Assembly: GCA_012932865.1 (NCBI GenBank)
Contig: SAXG01000073.1
Span: 1 to 64,000, forward strand
Direction: 5' to 3'
Length of the DNA stretch: 64,000 nucleotides
Source: Amylostereum areolatum
Taxonomy: Eukaryota; Basidiomycota; Agaricomycetes; Russulales; Stereaceae
In this document: positions 36,701 through 54,039 of the stretch, piece by piece
Position numbering within the stretch: the first letter of the stretch is position 1
Layout of the letters: each line of letters opens with the position of its first letter
Position numbers and translations under genes: made by a program
The notes under the pieces: model-generated
Told to the model about the DNA's origin: nothing
The model's database searches: none
What the model saw: the letters and a program-made list of their open reading frames with translations, nothing else

Positions 36701-39700
36701 CGTGAGGAGGTTCGCGCCCCCCATCTCTCTCAATCGCGCTGAGAAATCCGGCGTTCTGGTTAGGTCTCGGCCCTAACTAAAGTCCTTGGACTGCGAACGC
36801 TTTGTCAGGGCCTTGTGCACGATTGTCCGCGGACGGGCTTTGAACGACAAATCTCCCCCCTCTTGCGTGCGCAGCAAAGAAAAGACATGATGCCGCTCTG
36901 TCGACCCCAAACTATCGATCTTCTTCGGCGACCGCTGGGTTGCGCTGCGTTCACGCCTCCGACAGACATCGACCCATTGTTCACATCCTCATCGCGACCA
37001 AGATGAAACCCCAGGCAGGACGAGGTGCGCGTTATCTGACTCTCCAGCACCTCAAAACACCAAAACTCGATGATAGCCCCATCGTCCCATCCCCCATCCC
37101 CCCCTGGATCCGCTCTTTTCTCCCCCGTCCACGAGCGGACTTTTCCTCAGGATAAAGTTCGCAACAACGTTTCTGGGGACGTTCGTCCCGAGGCTAAGCC
37201 CCCCTTTTTCGCCTTCCATCTCGTCCCTCTCCATCTCATCTTTCGAGTTCGTCTGATCGCCGCAAGTGTGTCAATTGACGTGTCCGCAGACGTCGAAGTC
37301 CCCCCTCCCCCCCCCCCGGCCGTCTTTTGGGGTGCATGCATACTCCCCATGCGCCGCACGGACGCCGACGCCGTGGCCTGTCTCTTTGCTTTCCCCCCTC
37401 CAGATTCCCACTCGTACGCCCGTCCCCCACCACGTAAATGCCATTCCTCGCACGCGCGACCGTGTATTAAAAATCGACCAGTGGTCCCCCCTTTTCATAT
37501 ATTTTATTGTATTCTCGCGGATCTGCGCGGCAGGCAGGCACGATAACATTGTCCGTCCCTAAGTTCCTTCTCCTGCTCCTGCTCAGTTCTATTTGCGCCT
37601 ACTTACCCGTGATCCTCCTGTTCCCGCTCGCGCCCTCGCCCTCGCCCTCGCCCTCGCCCACGCCCTCGCCCTCGTTGACGAGTAAACTTACACCGCCTCG
37701 TTCCTCTCACCTTTCACAGTTTTATAAACAGCCTCGCGCCCCGCGCCCGCGCTCACTGCCTGCGCCCGCTCGAGCCATCCCACCTTCTATCTAACTGGCC
37801 ATTTTCTACACACCCTCTCGCGCTCCACCTCCACCTACGCCGTTCTCTTGTCCCCTCCCTCGGCCAGACGGTCCGACTCGGATTCCGACGCAGGGGCCCC
37901 AGTGAAATGCCCATAGATGACCTAGCGCGAGCCGCAAGAAGATGCGATCCAGCAACCCTCTATCTCCTCCCGGCCCGCGTGGCTCACCAGCGAAGCGTAA
38001 TACGCATGCATGTGGTGGGTCGGTTCGGTGCGGTGGGATGCCGGCGGCGGAGGGGGCGTTCGAATGCTGCCTAAGCTTCGATGGGAAGACGGCGACGGGC
38101 GGATGGCGCAGAGACATGGAGCAGAGACGAATGCGAGGGCAGGCGGAGTTGTGGCGATGACCGTTCTTCGCGCCAGGGATCGATACGGTCAATTTTCTGG
38201 GGGACGTCCGGCGCCGTGTGCGTGTACGTGTATCCCGATCGCCTATCGATTTTGTTTTACGTGCTTTCAGCAGGCGGACGTTGTCAAAATTCAACGTTCA
38301 GGATGTAGGACGGCTTGCGCGTAAGTCTGGGAAGTCGAGAGTTATCTATGATCAGAGAACGTTACGTACGCGAACCTGCGCGGGGCTCTCGACACGTTGC
38401 TCATATCCTCGCATGGATTCATCACGGGGATAGATTAGCGAGGCATTTGAATGGTGCGTGGGTTGTCGTGGTCGAGAACATAAGTATACGATGTCGTTTT
38501 TGTTCATAGGGCAGGACGAGGCCGATCGCAAGAGGCTATATGTATTCCGACGACCGTGACGCTCAAAGATTGCTAGAAGACCCCATTCAACCCTTCCCCG
38601 CGCATACAAACACACGGCCGCCCATCTATTCAGACCGCCACAGGAATGCCCGCGCTCGACACGTTCTGGCCGCGCTAAACAGCGAACGAAGCCCCGACAA
38701 GAACAACCCGGCCTAAAAGCACGCGGTTTTCTCCCACCGCGGTCGGCCTTCCATTCGTCTTCCCGCGCGAGGGTGGGAGTGGCGGCTTTTCCCAGCTTGC
38801 GGTATTTTCTGTCGGGTTCTGTTCCGCTCGCCGTCAAAAAGCGACGAACGGCCCGAGCTCAGGGTGTAAGTAAGACGAGTCTGATGCGCATGCTGTCCCT
38901 CCTTCACATGCGTACGAATTCTTACTACGGATGCTCAGTCCCGAACTCGTCTATCTTCGTACATGTAAGTACGGCGTCCGCCAACGGTACTGTACGTACG
39001 TACGCGTGCACGCCGTCTCCAACTGGAGAGAATTTGATAATGAACTTGACGTCGACTCTCGCGTGGTTGGATGGCGGTGGCTGACTCGCTATGCGCTTCG
39101 GGGAGGGCGCGGTGCATGGAAGGAACAAACCACTGAACCTGGAACCACCACGAAGGCGGGGGTGGAGCGCAGGCAGGTACGCGCCCGCGTGCGCGCGAGC
39201 CATTTGGATTTCAAGGAACCAGATTGCCAGCGCCAGATGCGCCCGGGCGCGCGAGTCACACGGGGGCACCACGGTGCGTCGGGCGTTCCTCGTGTGCCAG
39301 GATCACCATTGCATCTTCAGGACCGCCCTTGGGAATCTGCATCGCGCATTGGAGCAGGAGCAGGGCCGCTTGCACAGAAACGGCGGATATAACGCAGCGT
39401 GATCCCGTTCCAGATACAGATTTAAGGTCTTTGGAAGGTTTGAGGATGCGCGCAGGTCGTACCTGCCCGCAAAGAATGCACGTCTGTGGAGTCGTGCAGC
39501 TGGTCGAAATCTTGACAGAACAAGCAGATGTCGAACGAAGATACGTCGTGTTTCAATGTCCTGTGACGTGTAGGGCGCTCAACAGAACAAATCGGTGGAA
39601 GGAACCTGCCCATCTGGTAGAAAAGGCGTGATGGCCCGGCGAAGGTACATTGGACCCCGACGGTGGTTCGATCGTTTGACTGGCGTCGTCGATCGAAGCG

Positions 39701-40366
39701 CGGGAGCATCGGTCGCTGAGATACTTATCCCGGACAATGTGCACAATATGTATGAGTCCCCCTAGATCTCGTACGCAGCCTATCTGGGCAGACTTCTCAG
39801 CGAATTGGCCTGTCCGGCCGTGGACAGATGAGTATGCATTTGTGTCAGCGCGCAATGCGATCACGGACTGAGTCATACCAGAATGTTTGAGGAACATGGC
39901 ATGGGTCTTGTGTGCGTACATCGCCTCTAATTCGAAAATGGTGCAGCAACCCTGGGCGAGTAAACTTTGCTTCAAAGCGAGAAGGCAGGTTATCCAGGCA
40001 CGGTACCTCTCCATTGCAAAGGCGCCGCCGCCGTGCCTGCGCCCCTTCCCCGCGTTTGCGGTCAAGTTCTTCTTTCCTTGCCCCACAGATCTTCGCTGGC
40101 ATGGACAAAAATTCTTTAACGGGTATGACGGCACGCATCGGCGCACGGCGTGAGGTCATCTTTCCGGAAAATGCACTTCCCGAACTTCCTACACGGTCAG
40201 GTACTTCGCGCTCGCCCCCAGAGCATGTGCTCGCCGTTATGTACCAGTGGGGACCGTTGTGGATTTCTGTTCTGAGTAAAGCGACATGCACGCGGAAGAG
40301 GTGGCTAAACGAGGCAGGGGCGATCGACCGTATTTTCTCATCCGACATCGACGCGCGAGACTGCGA
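33741..40366. other. 6.6 kb without recognisable genes upstream of the zinc-finger gene
   Basis: Long frames occur because of the base composition, but none has a domain, signal or exon chain I can support. 34.1-35.4 kb is strongly pyrimidine-rich on the plus strand. As the whole stretch lies 5' of the zinc-finger gene and 3' of DBR1, it may hold an extended promoter, a long spliced leader or non-coding transcripts. Confidence 0.4.
37631..37674. repeat. Hexanucleotide repeat (CTCGCC)n
   Basis: About seven CGCCCT/CTCGCC units with one interruption (CGCCCA). A simple repeat in non-coding DNA. Confidence 0.85.
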
Positions 40367-42130
40367 CTACTTGATTTTATTCTCGATGCCTAGCAGCGCC
40401 GCGAACGCCTCCGTCTGTGGATTCGGGTAAAACGGCGCTGAGATCCAAGGGGGGGGTCAGTACGTCACTTCCCCCCCGAAACAGAGGTACGCAAGAATGC
40501 GATCGAAAAGACAGACGCACGTTGGCTGCTTGCGTCCCCTCCATTCTGCGACTCGGGCCCTGGCGCGGTCATTGCGAATTTCTGAACCTCGTCGATCCTC
40601 CACCGCGTCGAGGCGGGCGCGTCCCCCACACCGTCCTCTGTCGGCGTAAAATGTTTTCCAACGTGGGTCGTCACCCAGTCGAACTCCTTGTTTACCATGT
40701 TCCAGGCATCTTTCGGATCCGGGAATTGCGGTTGGACGCGTTTCGTGGAGAGCAGCGGGTGGAACGCGCGCGAGATGGCGAGCCACTCCGGGTCGAAGTA
40801 AAGTACCGTCTCGGTGCTGTCGGCGAAGTCGGGCGGGGTTGGGACGTCGACGACCTGGTCAGACGAAGGTCAGGTGAACATATCGGTGATATATAATGGA
40901 ATCTGAACCTCAAGGAATTGTCGATTGGGCAGACACTTGTCCAATGCGAGAAAGCGAGTCTTCGACGGTGGCGGTGGCGGCGGCGCGACGTTCTCTTCCT
41001 CGTCATCCAACAGAATCTCGTCTGGATTGCTTCGAGGGACTTCCGCAGGCTGGACATGCTCTGCGGGAGTTTCGGTAGGCTTGGGAAGAGTCGGCGTGTC
41101 GAAATCGTCGTCGTCGATCGTGATCTCCTCCGGATTTTGAACGGGGGCAGGCGGTGGCGCTGGTTCGACAGGAGCGCCGGTACCAGGCTCGTGTAGCACC
41201 GTCGCCTCAAAGCGGACGTGCAAGTGTGCGGCGAACCACCACTGAGGTCGAAGGTTGCGAAGCAGCTCCATCATCGGTGGTGAACCCAGGCTTCCTGTCT
41301 GGACGTCGGCGCGGAAGAAAGGCTTGCGGCGCAGGAGACCGTTGAGATCGCCGTGGTGCTCGATGCCTTGTGGCCAGTCATGAGAGAGAAATATGTGGGG
41401 CGACGAAAGCTTTAAAAGTGGTGCATTGAGTCAGACGGCATGCGACGCAAGAAACGCGACCGGCTGACCAGAGATAGACGCCGAACGTCAAATTCGCGGA
41501 CATGATAAACGCTGCGAATAGACGACTTGTCGTAGGGCAGTTTCTCCGGCCGACCTTCGAGGATATAAGCAATCTTATTTCTTACCATGAACACCGAGAT
41601 GAGCCTCACCGATGCGGAAATCCCCCGGCTTGAATATACCAGATGCGCCAGATATTTTGATTCCGTTCACAAGGATGGATCCGGCCTGGCCCAGATAGTA
41701 GATGTTGGGGGCCAGCCATCCGCCATGATAACTGCGTAAAAAGTTCGATCATCGTCACAGAAACAAAGGCGTTGAAGACCTACAGTTCCCAGAGATAGTT
41801 GGAAGCTTCGTGATTGCCGCCAATGACGATCGTCGGAACGGGGGCGACCACTTCGCCTGTATAGTATCTTGTACGCGATAAGCCCGAGGATCGGAGATAC
41901 GAGCACACGACATGCCTCCCCACCTTCGTGGACACTCACTTGTAAAACTCGCCCAGCTGCCTGTATTTCGGCGGCACGGCCATGCATTCCAGATCGCGGC
42001 GGTTCCGGATGGCCTGGAAGTCGCCACAGACCAAGAGCAAATCCACCTTGTAGTTGTTCTGAGTTTCCAGTTGGGCTATTCGGCGGTAAATAGCGGGCAG
42101 CTCTCCGTGACAACAGCCCTCTACGGCGAT
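40367..42130 (-). CDS. DBR1: RNA lariat debranching enzyme, 5' end unresolved
   Basis: Cleaves the 2'-5' bond of excised intron lariats in the nucleus. Metallophosphoesterase motifs appear in order: [106 protein letters not shown] and [11 protein letters not shown]. An acidic/Pro linker follows ([11 protein letters not shown]), then [16 protein letters not shown], and the protein ends [12 protein letters not shown]. About six introns are needed. Upstream of IAVEGCCHG the frame meets TAG within a good acceptor (GTGGTGTAG), so the start codon lies in a separate exon; an ATG followed directly by GTAGTT at 42415-42413 is one candidate. Confidence 0.9.
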
Positions 42131-44077
42131 CTACACCACCAGCAGATCCTTCAGCTTCATTCCGATATCATGCCCCTGAGTGTGATGCTAGCGTGACACC
42201 GGATGGAATCCAAAAATGTCATGCTGATATCAGACTCAACGGGCTCCCTTGGGTCGGAAGCTGAGTTCCTTCGGATTCAATCCAATTATCTTACTAAGCT
42301 CGTCAAGGAGCAATCGGCGGGATGCTGGCTCAAATCATGCTTATCGCAATCTTATCATCCCAATGTGGAAGCAAACAAAGCATCGTAATATATATATCAT
42401 TCCGAGAACTACCATACAAAGTACATGGGGGGTGTTACAGGATGTCTACGGGTCCAAAAGGAGGAATGAAAAATGAATTAGAGTGTGTTACCTGGCATGC
42501 CAGCAAAACGGGATTGAGATAACCTAGCAAGTGCCAGCGAGCAAAAACCAGAGACCCAGGGGGACCGAGAGCGAGGAGCGAGACGACAACCACAGGCCAA
42601 GACTGCAAGCAAAGACCGAGACCGCGAGTAGAGACCAAGAACACGAGGAAAGACCGAGAGCAAAGCCCATAAGTGCGAAAGAGCCCTCGGCAACAAGAGA
42701 TCCCCAGGGGTACTAGTAGGGCCTATGCATGAGTGGCGTGGTGAGACAGACGAGCAGGAAGTGAGAGATACTAACACGCACCCAGGCTGTTGTCTCAATG
42801 CTACTCATGCTCATGAGAGAGCGGGCTGGAGACCTCGACATTGATGTGAGCGAAGGGGAAAGGGTGGGGTGGTCAAAGCCCACTCTTTGAGGAGATTCCG
42901 ATATGTGATTCCGGTCTCGAAATCAGCTATACCGGGGTCTCCAGTGGTAGATGAGATGCTGTGGCCAGGTGGAGGGAGTTGACGTTGAGCGGTGGAGGTG
43001 GTGAGAGGAAACAAGAACGACACCGCGCGACGACGAAAATTGACATTGCTTACATAATCGACTTCAGACTCATCGCGCGGGGACTCCGTTCTTTCCACTT
43101 CTTACAAATGCCAGTGAAATGGGCTTGAAACCGACGGACCAGCTTGTGCTCACGCTGACTTTGGCGTGGAATTGGCTTACACTGACGGAAAAGCGGGATG
43201 GAACTCGAATCAGGGGTTTAGATTCAAGCTGACGTGAAGCCAGCGTGAACCTCCGGTCACGCCATTCGACTCACCCCAACTGGCCATCATAGATTGATGC
43301 TGAGGCAACTGCTGGTGGTGTACGAATACGGGAGATGGAGATGGCGCGTAAGCACAGACGGGATGTCACGGTAAGCGGATCGTCCGCGCGAGGATCACCT
43401 TCATATTTTCTTCTCCGGACTTAACAGACCGTCGAATGATGATACTTTTGATGTATTTGTGCTACGAACACGCAAGCCGCGCGGTGTGCTTTCGTCGACT
43501 TGAACGTTCGGAGGAAAGGAGGCAGTGTGACCTTCCGTGACGGGGTTCAAAGGCCAAGGGCCTGTGACCCTGCGTCACGCCTCCCCTTCTTCCCAAGCTT
43601 TCGACCTCGGCGAGCGTCGGCGCCACTTCGTAACTTCTGCCTTTCCCGTTCCGCTGGATAGAATTCCTTCTACGTATGCTGGCGTTCTCATCTGAACTCT
43701 TTGAAACACACGCGCTCTTTTTGCCTCTGCCCGCTGGTTCAAATCTGTGCTCTTCGACCGTCAAATTGGACCAAGCAATGACAAGCATCGTCGCTTACAC
43801 CGTGTTGGGTTCAACAACCTGCTCTTGTTCGCCAACGCGAAAATGTAACCTCATCACAAGTTCATCGGATGAAGTACCCTATCATCAATTGAAAGATCCG
43901 TACACGGTGGCTGTCTTCGTAGATCAAACCTTCCTTCGATGCCATCTTGAGACCGGGTTATCCCACGACTCGACCACTTCAGCCCCGCCAGCCGGTATTC
44001 CTCGCCCCCCGTCCTATTCGCTTCCGCTGCCCATGCTCTTCGCTTGACCTTGACCTCCACCGAGGACGCGCAACGAG
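42131..44077. other. Intergenic, 1.9 kb
   Basis: It should contain the DBR1 first exon and promoter and the promoter of the membrane-protein gene. No other gene is supported; a purine-rich stretch runs from 42540 to 42680. Confidence 0.45.
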
Positions 44078-45310
44078 ATGGACTTTACCTTGGACGACGC
44101 CTCGACCGCCTTGCAGTACTCCGACGGTTGGGATGTCCAGGGGAGCAACGACTCGCTCGTGGCGGAATTCTTCGAATCCACGTACCATGCGACGGTCATC
44201 GGTGGAGCGTCCGTCAACCTGACCTTCGTCGGTACGCTCCCATCCAATGATTCGACCTGCATCGACGCTCATAGGCTCCTTTCGCAGGCACGGGCATCAG
44301 CTTGTACGGGTCGAAGGGACCGCGCCATGTACGTCGCCATTTTCACGGCCTCTTTCCCTTTTCATTCTCATGGTATCTCTCAAGGCTCAGTTCACCGTCT
44401 TCTTCGACGGCGTGGCCGAAGTCCTCAACGCGCAAGCCCCGCGGACCGCCTTCCGCCAGCTGCTCTTTCAGACGACCTTCGCCAACAGCACGAGCAGCAC
44501 TGAGCACCTTCTTTCAGTCGTCGTTCAACCGCTCAATAATCAAACGTGGTTCGACCTCGATTACGTTTCCTTCTCAACGGCTGACGCCGGGTACGTTTCT
44601 CTTTTAGCCTTCCCTACATCGACCCATCCTTCGGCCTTCTGATCGAGTCACAGGTCCGCCCCGCCCGCAAGCTCGCCTACTTTGGGCTTGACCCCGCCAT
44701 GGGCTTCGTACGTTCTTCGCCCTCCACCAGCATCTACCTTACGTTCAACACTTTCTCCTCGTCCAGGTCGTCGTCAACGTCGAACCTCATGGGTAGCAGT
44801 TCGAGCAGGTAAGCGTCCTCTCTTCCAAATCCTGATCAAATGACAACAACACTACCAAGGCCCGATCGTCCTTACCGCTCCGCCGTCATCGCTCTCAGCA
44901 CTGCCGTCGGCGTCCTGACTCTCCTCCTCATCGCCTTCGGCATCCACGCCCTCAACCGACGGCTCTCTCACGCGAAAGAGCAGTCCTTTCGCTACGGCTC
45001 CACCACCACGACCTCGCCACCCCCGTCGAGCGTCCCCGAGTCCAAGTCCAAAATCAAGCCCAAACCATACCGCATGCCCTACCCATTCACTCACCGCCCG
45101 GGCCCGTCCTCCTCCTCGACGGGCCTCCACCAGATGGAGTACCGCTCGGGCTCCCAGGTCGACGTCGAGGCGTGCGTTCCGCGCCTCGCGGGGCAGTTGT
45201 TCTTCGCGCGGATGGCGGGGGCGCTCGACCTTGGGACGGGCGCGAGCGGCAGCGGGAGCAGGCTAGACGACGACGAGAGTTCGGTGGCGCCGTATGTGCA
45301 GATCATATGA
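44078..45310 (+). CDS. Single-pass membrane protein, basidiomycete type
   Basis: I know the general pattern but not a function. The N-terminal extracellular part starts MDFTLDDASTALQYSDGWDV and has FFESTYHATVIGGASVNLTF and GTGISLYGSKGPRH, then FTVFFDGVAEVLNAQ and WFDLDYVSFSTAD. This resembles the beta-sandwich ectodomain common in Agaricomycete orphan membrane proteins. A Ser/Pro linker leads to one transmembrane helix (AVIALSTAVGVLTLLLIAFG), a basic HALNRRLSHAKE stop-transfer and a Pro/Ser-rich cytoplasmic tail. Four or five short introns are inferred (after about 44231, 44326, 44591, 44708 and 44809). There is no obvious cleavable signal peptide, and N-glycosylation sites are present. Confidence 0.7.
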
Positions 45311-45961
45311 TATAGACATTGCGTTTGTCGCGTTTGGTGGTGATGGATACGTGCGCTGTATTCGTCTTGGGTTTTATTGTGGACTTTCGGTTGCTCTATA
45401 CTTTTACTGTAATACTGCCTCGCCTGTCTTGGACATTGCCTTCCCATCTTCCCATCAACTTTCCTTTGGCTTCAACGGCCATGCCACATTGCAGTTCGAA
45501 CATTCACCTCTGCAGATATCGCATTATTTCGCTCTGAAGCATTCTGGACACCGCTTTCTATACGTATCCCAGCTTTCGAATCGGCTTACGGACATGCCCA
45601 CATTTATTTTACTTGTTTTCCGGTCCACCTCCAGACTTCCCCCGACCTTCCTTTGTCATTCGTTGATTCAACCTGTAATCCCGCCTTCCCGTGATAGTAC
45701 AATTGAAGACCACGTTGGATGTGCTAGTGACTCCCCCAACCCCCTGCTGCGAAAAGACTGTATACCGAGAATATGTAGCACCACAACCGTACCGTACCGT
45801 ACCGTACACGCGAACGCACAAACAGAGAAAAAGCAAGGCCAAGAAAGAAGAAACACAGTAAGAGAAGAGAGAGATACAGTTGGAAAGGCCACGCCGCGCG
45901 CCAGCGCAGATCAGATCAGCACACCCCCCACGTCTACTTGTACACGCCCGCCCTCGTACAC
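45311..45961. other. Intergenic, convergent 3' ends
   Basis: No gene seen. A short GTACC direct repeat (ACCGTACCGTACCGTACC) lies at about 45788-45806. Confidence 0.5.
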
Positions 45962-50110
<4,149 letters not shown>

Positions 50111-52984
50111 ATGTCTCGAGGCCCGGACGTCGAGCGTCTATGGACTTCTCTCGCGTCTCTCGACCCCACGCCGCACCCCGCGCTTCCCCTTCCCAAGCTC
50201 GCACGTCGCACCAGGTCAGGTCACGTTCCCCCCTTCCCCTTCCCCACCCCCACCTCCTCCCTTTTCTTCCGATCGTCCACGATCGCTTCCCCCCCCATTC
50301 CCTCACCTCGCTCGCTCGTTTGTCCGCTCATGCTCTCCCTCAGATCCCCCAACACCATCGAGCACGACGCCACGATGGACGACGACGTCGCCTACGAGCC
50401 TCCTTCCGCCTCCTCCTCGTCCTCCGATGAATGGCCCGAAGACGACGACTCCCGCTACCGGTGCGTTCCGATCGATCTCTGCGTCCCCCCCATCCTTACC
50501 CTCCTCACCCTCACCCTCCCCCCTCCCTCGCAGAACCTCGACCCGCCGCGTGCTGGTCCACGTCCTCGCCCGCAAAGACCGCGACGCAAAACAAATGCAA
50601 CACCTCCTCCGCACCGCCCTCGCCAAGCTCGCGCAAGAGTCCCAGCGCGCAAGCACCGCCGAGCGCCGCGCCGCCACCTACCTCGCCCGCGCCCAGAGCG
50701 CCGTCGACGCGCAGGCCGTCGCCGAGTCCGCGGCCGCGCGCACGCGCGAGGAGCTCGGGATGTACAAGGTCCAGCTCGAGCAAGCCCAGCGCGAGATCCT
50801 GCGCGCGCAGGACCTGCTCACCGACGCGGACGCGCGCCTGCACGAGGCGGAGGCGTCCGCGGCGCGCGCGCGAACGGTGGCGAGGAAGCTGGCGGAGGAA
50901 CGGGCGGTGGAGGCCGCGAGGGATGAGGGGAGGAAGGCCGGGTGGAGGGAGGGCGTTCGGAGGGGATGGGCGATGGGCTGGGAGGAGGGCACGGAGGAGG
51001 GCAAGGCCCGCCCACCACGCCCGCCGCGCACAACGGAGGAAACAGAGCCGTCGAGAGCGCCGCCGCCGCCGCTCGCGTTCGTGCGCCCGCCGTCGCCGCC
51101 GAGCCCCTCCTCGTCGCCCTCACGCAGTCCGACGTCCTCCTCCACCTCCTCGATGGTCGAGATCCTCCCGCGTCCGCCCGCGTACGTGCCACGGTCCCGT
51201 CGACCGCATTCTCACGCTCACACTCTGTATTTCCTCTCCCTCAGATCTGGCAACGGAACGAGCAACGCGCCACCGTCACGGACCCACGGTCCAACGCTGA
51301 CCACGCCCTTCCGCACACCGTCTCCCACGCCCGTCCCCACTCCAGACCTCACCCGCCCCGCCCGCATCCACCGCCACCGCACCCCAGAACCGCGGCGGCA
51401 GCCCCAAGTGGACCCCGCCCCCGTCTACGTCCCGCCACCTCCGGCCACCGGGCCCCTGCGTCCCTACACCCCCCACTCCGACGCCCCCTCCTCGATCCAC
51501 CCCATCCCCATCCACAACGGCCCTCCCACAACTCTCCACCGCCCCGTCTCCGTCCCTCCCGATGGCTGGATCCCCCTCGCCCAGGACGACGCCGCCGGCT
51601 CCGGCCGTCTCTCCATCTTCCTCCCACCCCCACACGAGCTCTCAGACGCCATGCGCTCGCAGGACGACCTCGACGTCCTCCAGAACTCCGCCCCGCCGAG
51701 CCCGGCGCCCTCGCGTTCGCCCTCGCGTTCGCCCTCGCCCTCGCCCATGCCCCCGCCCGGCTTCATGCACGGTCACGCGCACCACCCACGTCCGACACAG
51801 ATGCAGATGCAGGCCCCGGTCCCCGTCGCGCTCGTCCCGCAGGGCATCGTCCCCGCCTTCTCGAACCACTCCCGCGCCTCGACCCGTCTGTCCGAGTACG
51901 AGCTCCTCGCGCCCGTGTCCGAGCCCTCCTCGCTCTCCCACCGCCAGATGCCCCTGGTCGAATACGACGCCTCCGCACCTGGCCCCGCCGTCCGCCCATC
52001 GTCGCGCGCGAGCAGCAGCCGCGACCACTCCCGCGAGCCGCCGCCCGGTCGCCCGTCCTCGCGCGCTACCGGTAGCCGCGAAGCTCCGCCCGGACGCCCT
52101 CCGTCCACCCTGCGCAGACGGGAAGATTACGTAGGCCCGATCTCCCTCCCTCCTTCCCCTCCCCATTCAAATCCATCCCACATCCGCGTGCTGACCCGTC
52201 CACTCGATACCACAGCGACCCCGACGTGGCCCCACGCGCCCAAAAGAGATCGTGTTCCCCGCCCCGCTCGGTCCAGTCGTCGACCAGCTCGCAACCGCGC
52301 CTTCAAGACCAACCTCCCGCGCAGGCCAGCCCGCGTACCCGCCCGCTCCGCCTTCAAGACAAGGACCTCCAGGCCCAGATACCGCGCCTGAGCGTCCACC
52401 GCGTGCCCGCGCTCCCTCTAGCGGTGCAATCCCCATCATCGTCCAGCCGCCCGTACGTCTTCTCCTCCCCTCCTTACTTTCATCCTCGCTGGACCTCACC
52501 CATCCCGCTCCCTTCCCTCGCCCAGTCCCCCGGCGCCTCTCCTCCCTCCCCCGGCAACCAAACCGTCACGAGCCACCCAGACCTCCTCAGCCCCGAGCAC
52601 GCCCTCAACCCACTCCCGCTCCCGATCCTCAGCCTCTCCGACCTCCCCCGCAACCCCACCCCCGCCACCGGGCCCTCTCCGGATCCCAACCCCCACCCGC
52701 CGCGCAGGCCTCGCAGCGCATCTCGCCGACCCACCTACGAGGCAGCGCCCGTCCCTCCTGGGTTCGCGTACCCCACCTCGCCGCTGGCGGCGACGGCGAC
52801 GGCGACGGCTTCCCAAGCCCCCATGACGGGCGCGGCGAAGGTCAGGACGCGCAGGGAGCAGGAGGAGGCGGAGTCCGAAGCTCCACTGTCGCCGTTGAAC
52901 GTGAACCTCAGCGCCGAGGGCCTCTTCAACATGGTGTTCCCGACGCGGCACCTGCCCTGGCGCCGGAACACGACGCGGAAATGA
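50111..52984 (+). CDS. Proline-rich coiled-coil protein, function unknown
   Basis: Not recognised as a named family. Exon 1 starts MSRGPDVERLWTSLASLDP. Short introns lead to SPNTIEHDATMDDDVAYEPP with a Ser/Asp-rich patch, then TSTRRVLVHVLARKDRDAKQ. A heptad-like Ala/Glu/Arg-rich helix of about 150 residues follows (ATYLARAQSAVDAQAVAESA, then LARAQSA- and AQREILRAQDLL-type repeats), ending in GWREGVRRGWAMGWEEGTEE. The remainder is Pro/Ser-rich with PSRSPSRSPSPSPMPP, LSEYELLAPVSEPSSL and SSRASSSRDHSREPPPGRPS. The C-terminus has LSPLNVNLSAEGLFNMVFPT and a basic end (TRK). It is probably a cytoplasmic scaffold. Exon joins in the Pro-rich part (51190-51250, 52127-52215, 52440-52520) are tentative. 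Confidence 0.68.
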
Positions 52985-54039
52985 ACGCAGAGTTCTCTGT
53001 CTCCCTCTTTTTCCCTCGCTCGCTCGATCGTCCTTCTACTTCTCCTTCTCCTATTCCCTCGCCCGTTCGTTCCTCGATTGTGCTCCCCGCTGACACTCCC
53101 CTTTACATCGATCCCTTGCCTCGACCAGCGCCGGCCGCTCGCAATAGGTAACCCCTCCCTTCTCGTCGCTACATAGGACGGACTCGAGGTCATTCGACAT
53201 GACATCAAACGCGGAACGCACCCTGTGCCGCCCTCCCTCTGCGCGCGCGCGCTCGCCAGTCGGCGCCTGTGCTGCATCGAAGGTCGAGGCTGCTGCCCCC
53301 GTGCCCAGTACCGTTTCCGAGCTCACGCCTCTCCACCCTATCATTCGTTCATTCATTCATGTACATACACCTCCTCTCGGATGCTGTCACGACCTGCCAC
53401 GACCAATATATACTACAACACACTCCAGAGTCCACATGCGTACATGCGTACATATTCGATATTACCATGAAAGCCTCGAGGTGGTCGCGGTCCACCAAGC
53501 CTCAGGCAGCAAGGACGTATGGATGAATTCATCCAGGCGGAACCTGAACGTCGATCGTTGAACATGCTCTTGGGGAAGAACGGAGAAACGGGCTCGTTCC
53601 TTAAGTACCTTTCGTGCTTTATAGACAAATATAACAAGATGTGAGGGTGGTATGACGAGCACGACGACAAGAGGGGAGAAAGCATCGAGAGGAGAGGAGA
53701 AAGTACGTGTTCAACAGCGGACGAAAGGAGCGTGCGAGGGAAAGCTTGAACCAAGTATGTATATGCAAAACGATAAGGGAGTGGATGGATAGATCGCGAA
53801 TGACGGATCGAGGAGAATGAACAGAGTCCCATGTGAATGAACATATTGAACAACATCGACCGAACCGACGATAACGATAACCCGCGACGGCTCCCCTTGG
53901 GCCCCCACTAACCAGAACGACTATCTTCTGGTTAGGTCAGCCACGGAGACTAGGCCCCCACACAAAAGCAGACAAACCCACCACGAAATCACCATGCCAA
54001 CCCGCGACCACCTTCCCCCCACCGACCGTCCCTCCACAT
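52985..54039. other. Intergenic, convergent 3' ends
   Basis: No gene supported. Confidence 0.5.

Noticed and set aside
34000..38900. Several frames of 100-215 codons on both strands
   Set aside because: Composition-driven (Arg/Pro/Ser-rich), mutually overlapping, without domains, signal peptides or exon continuity.
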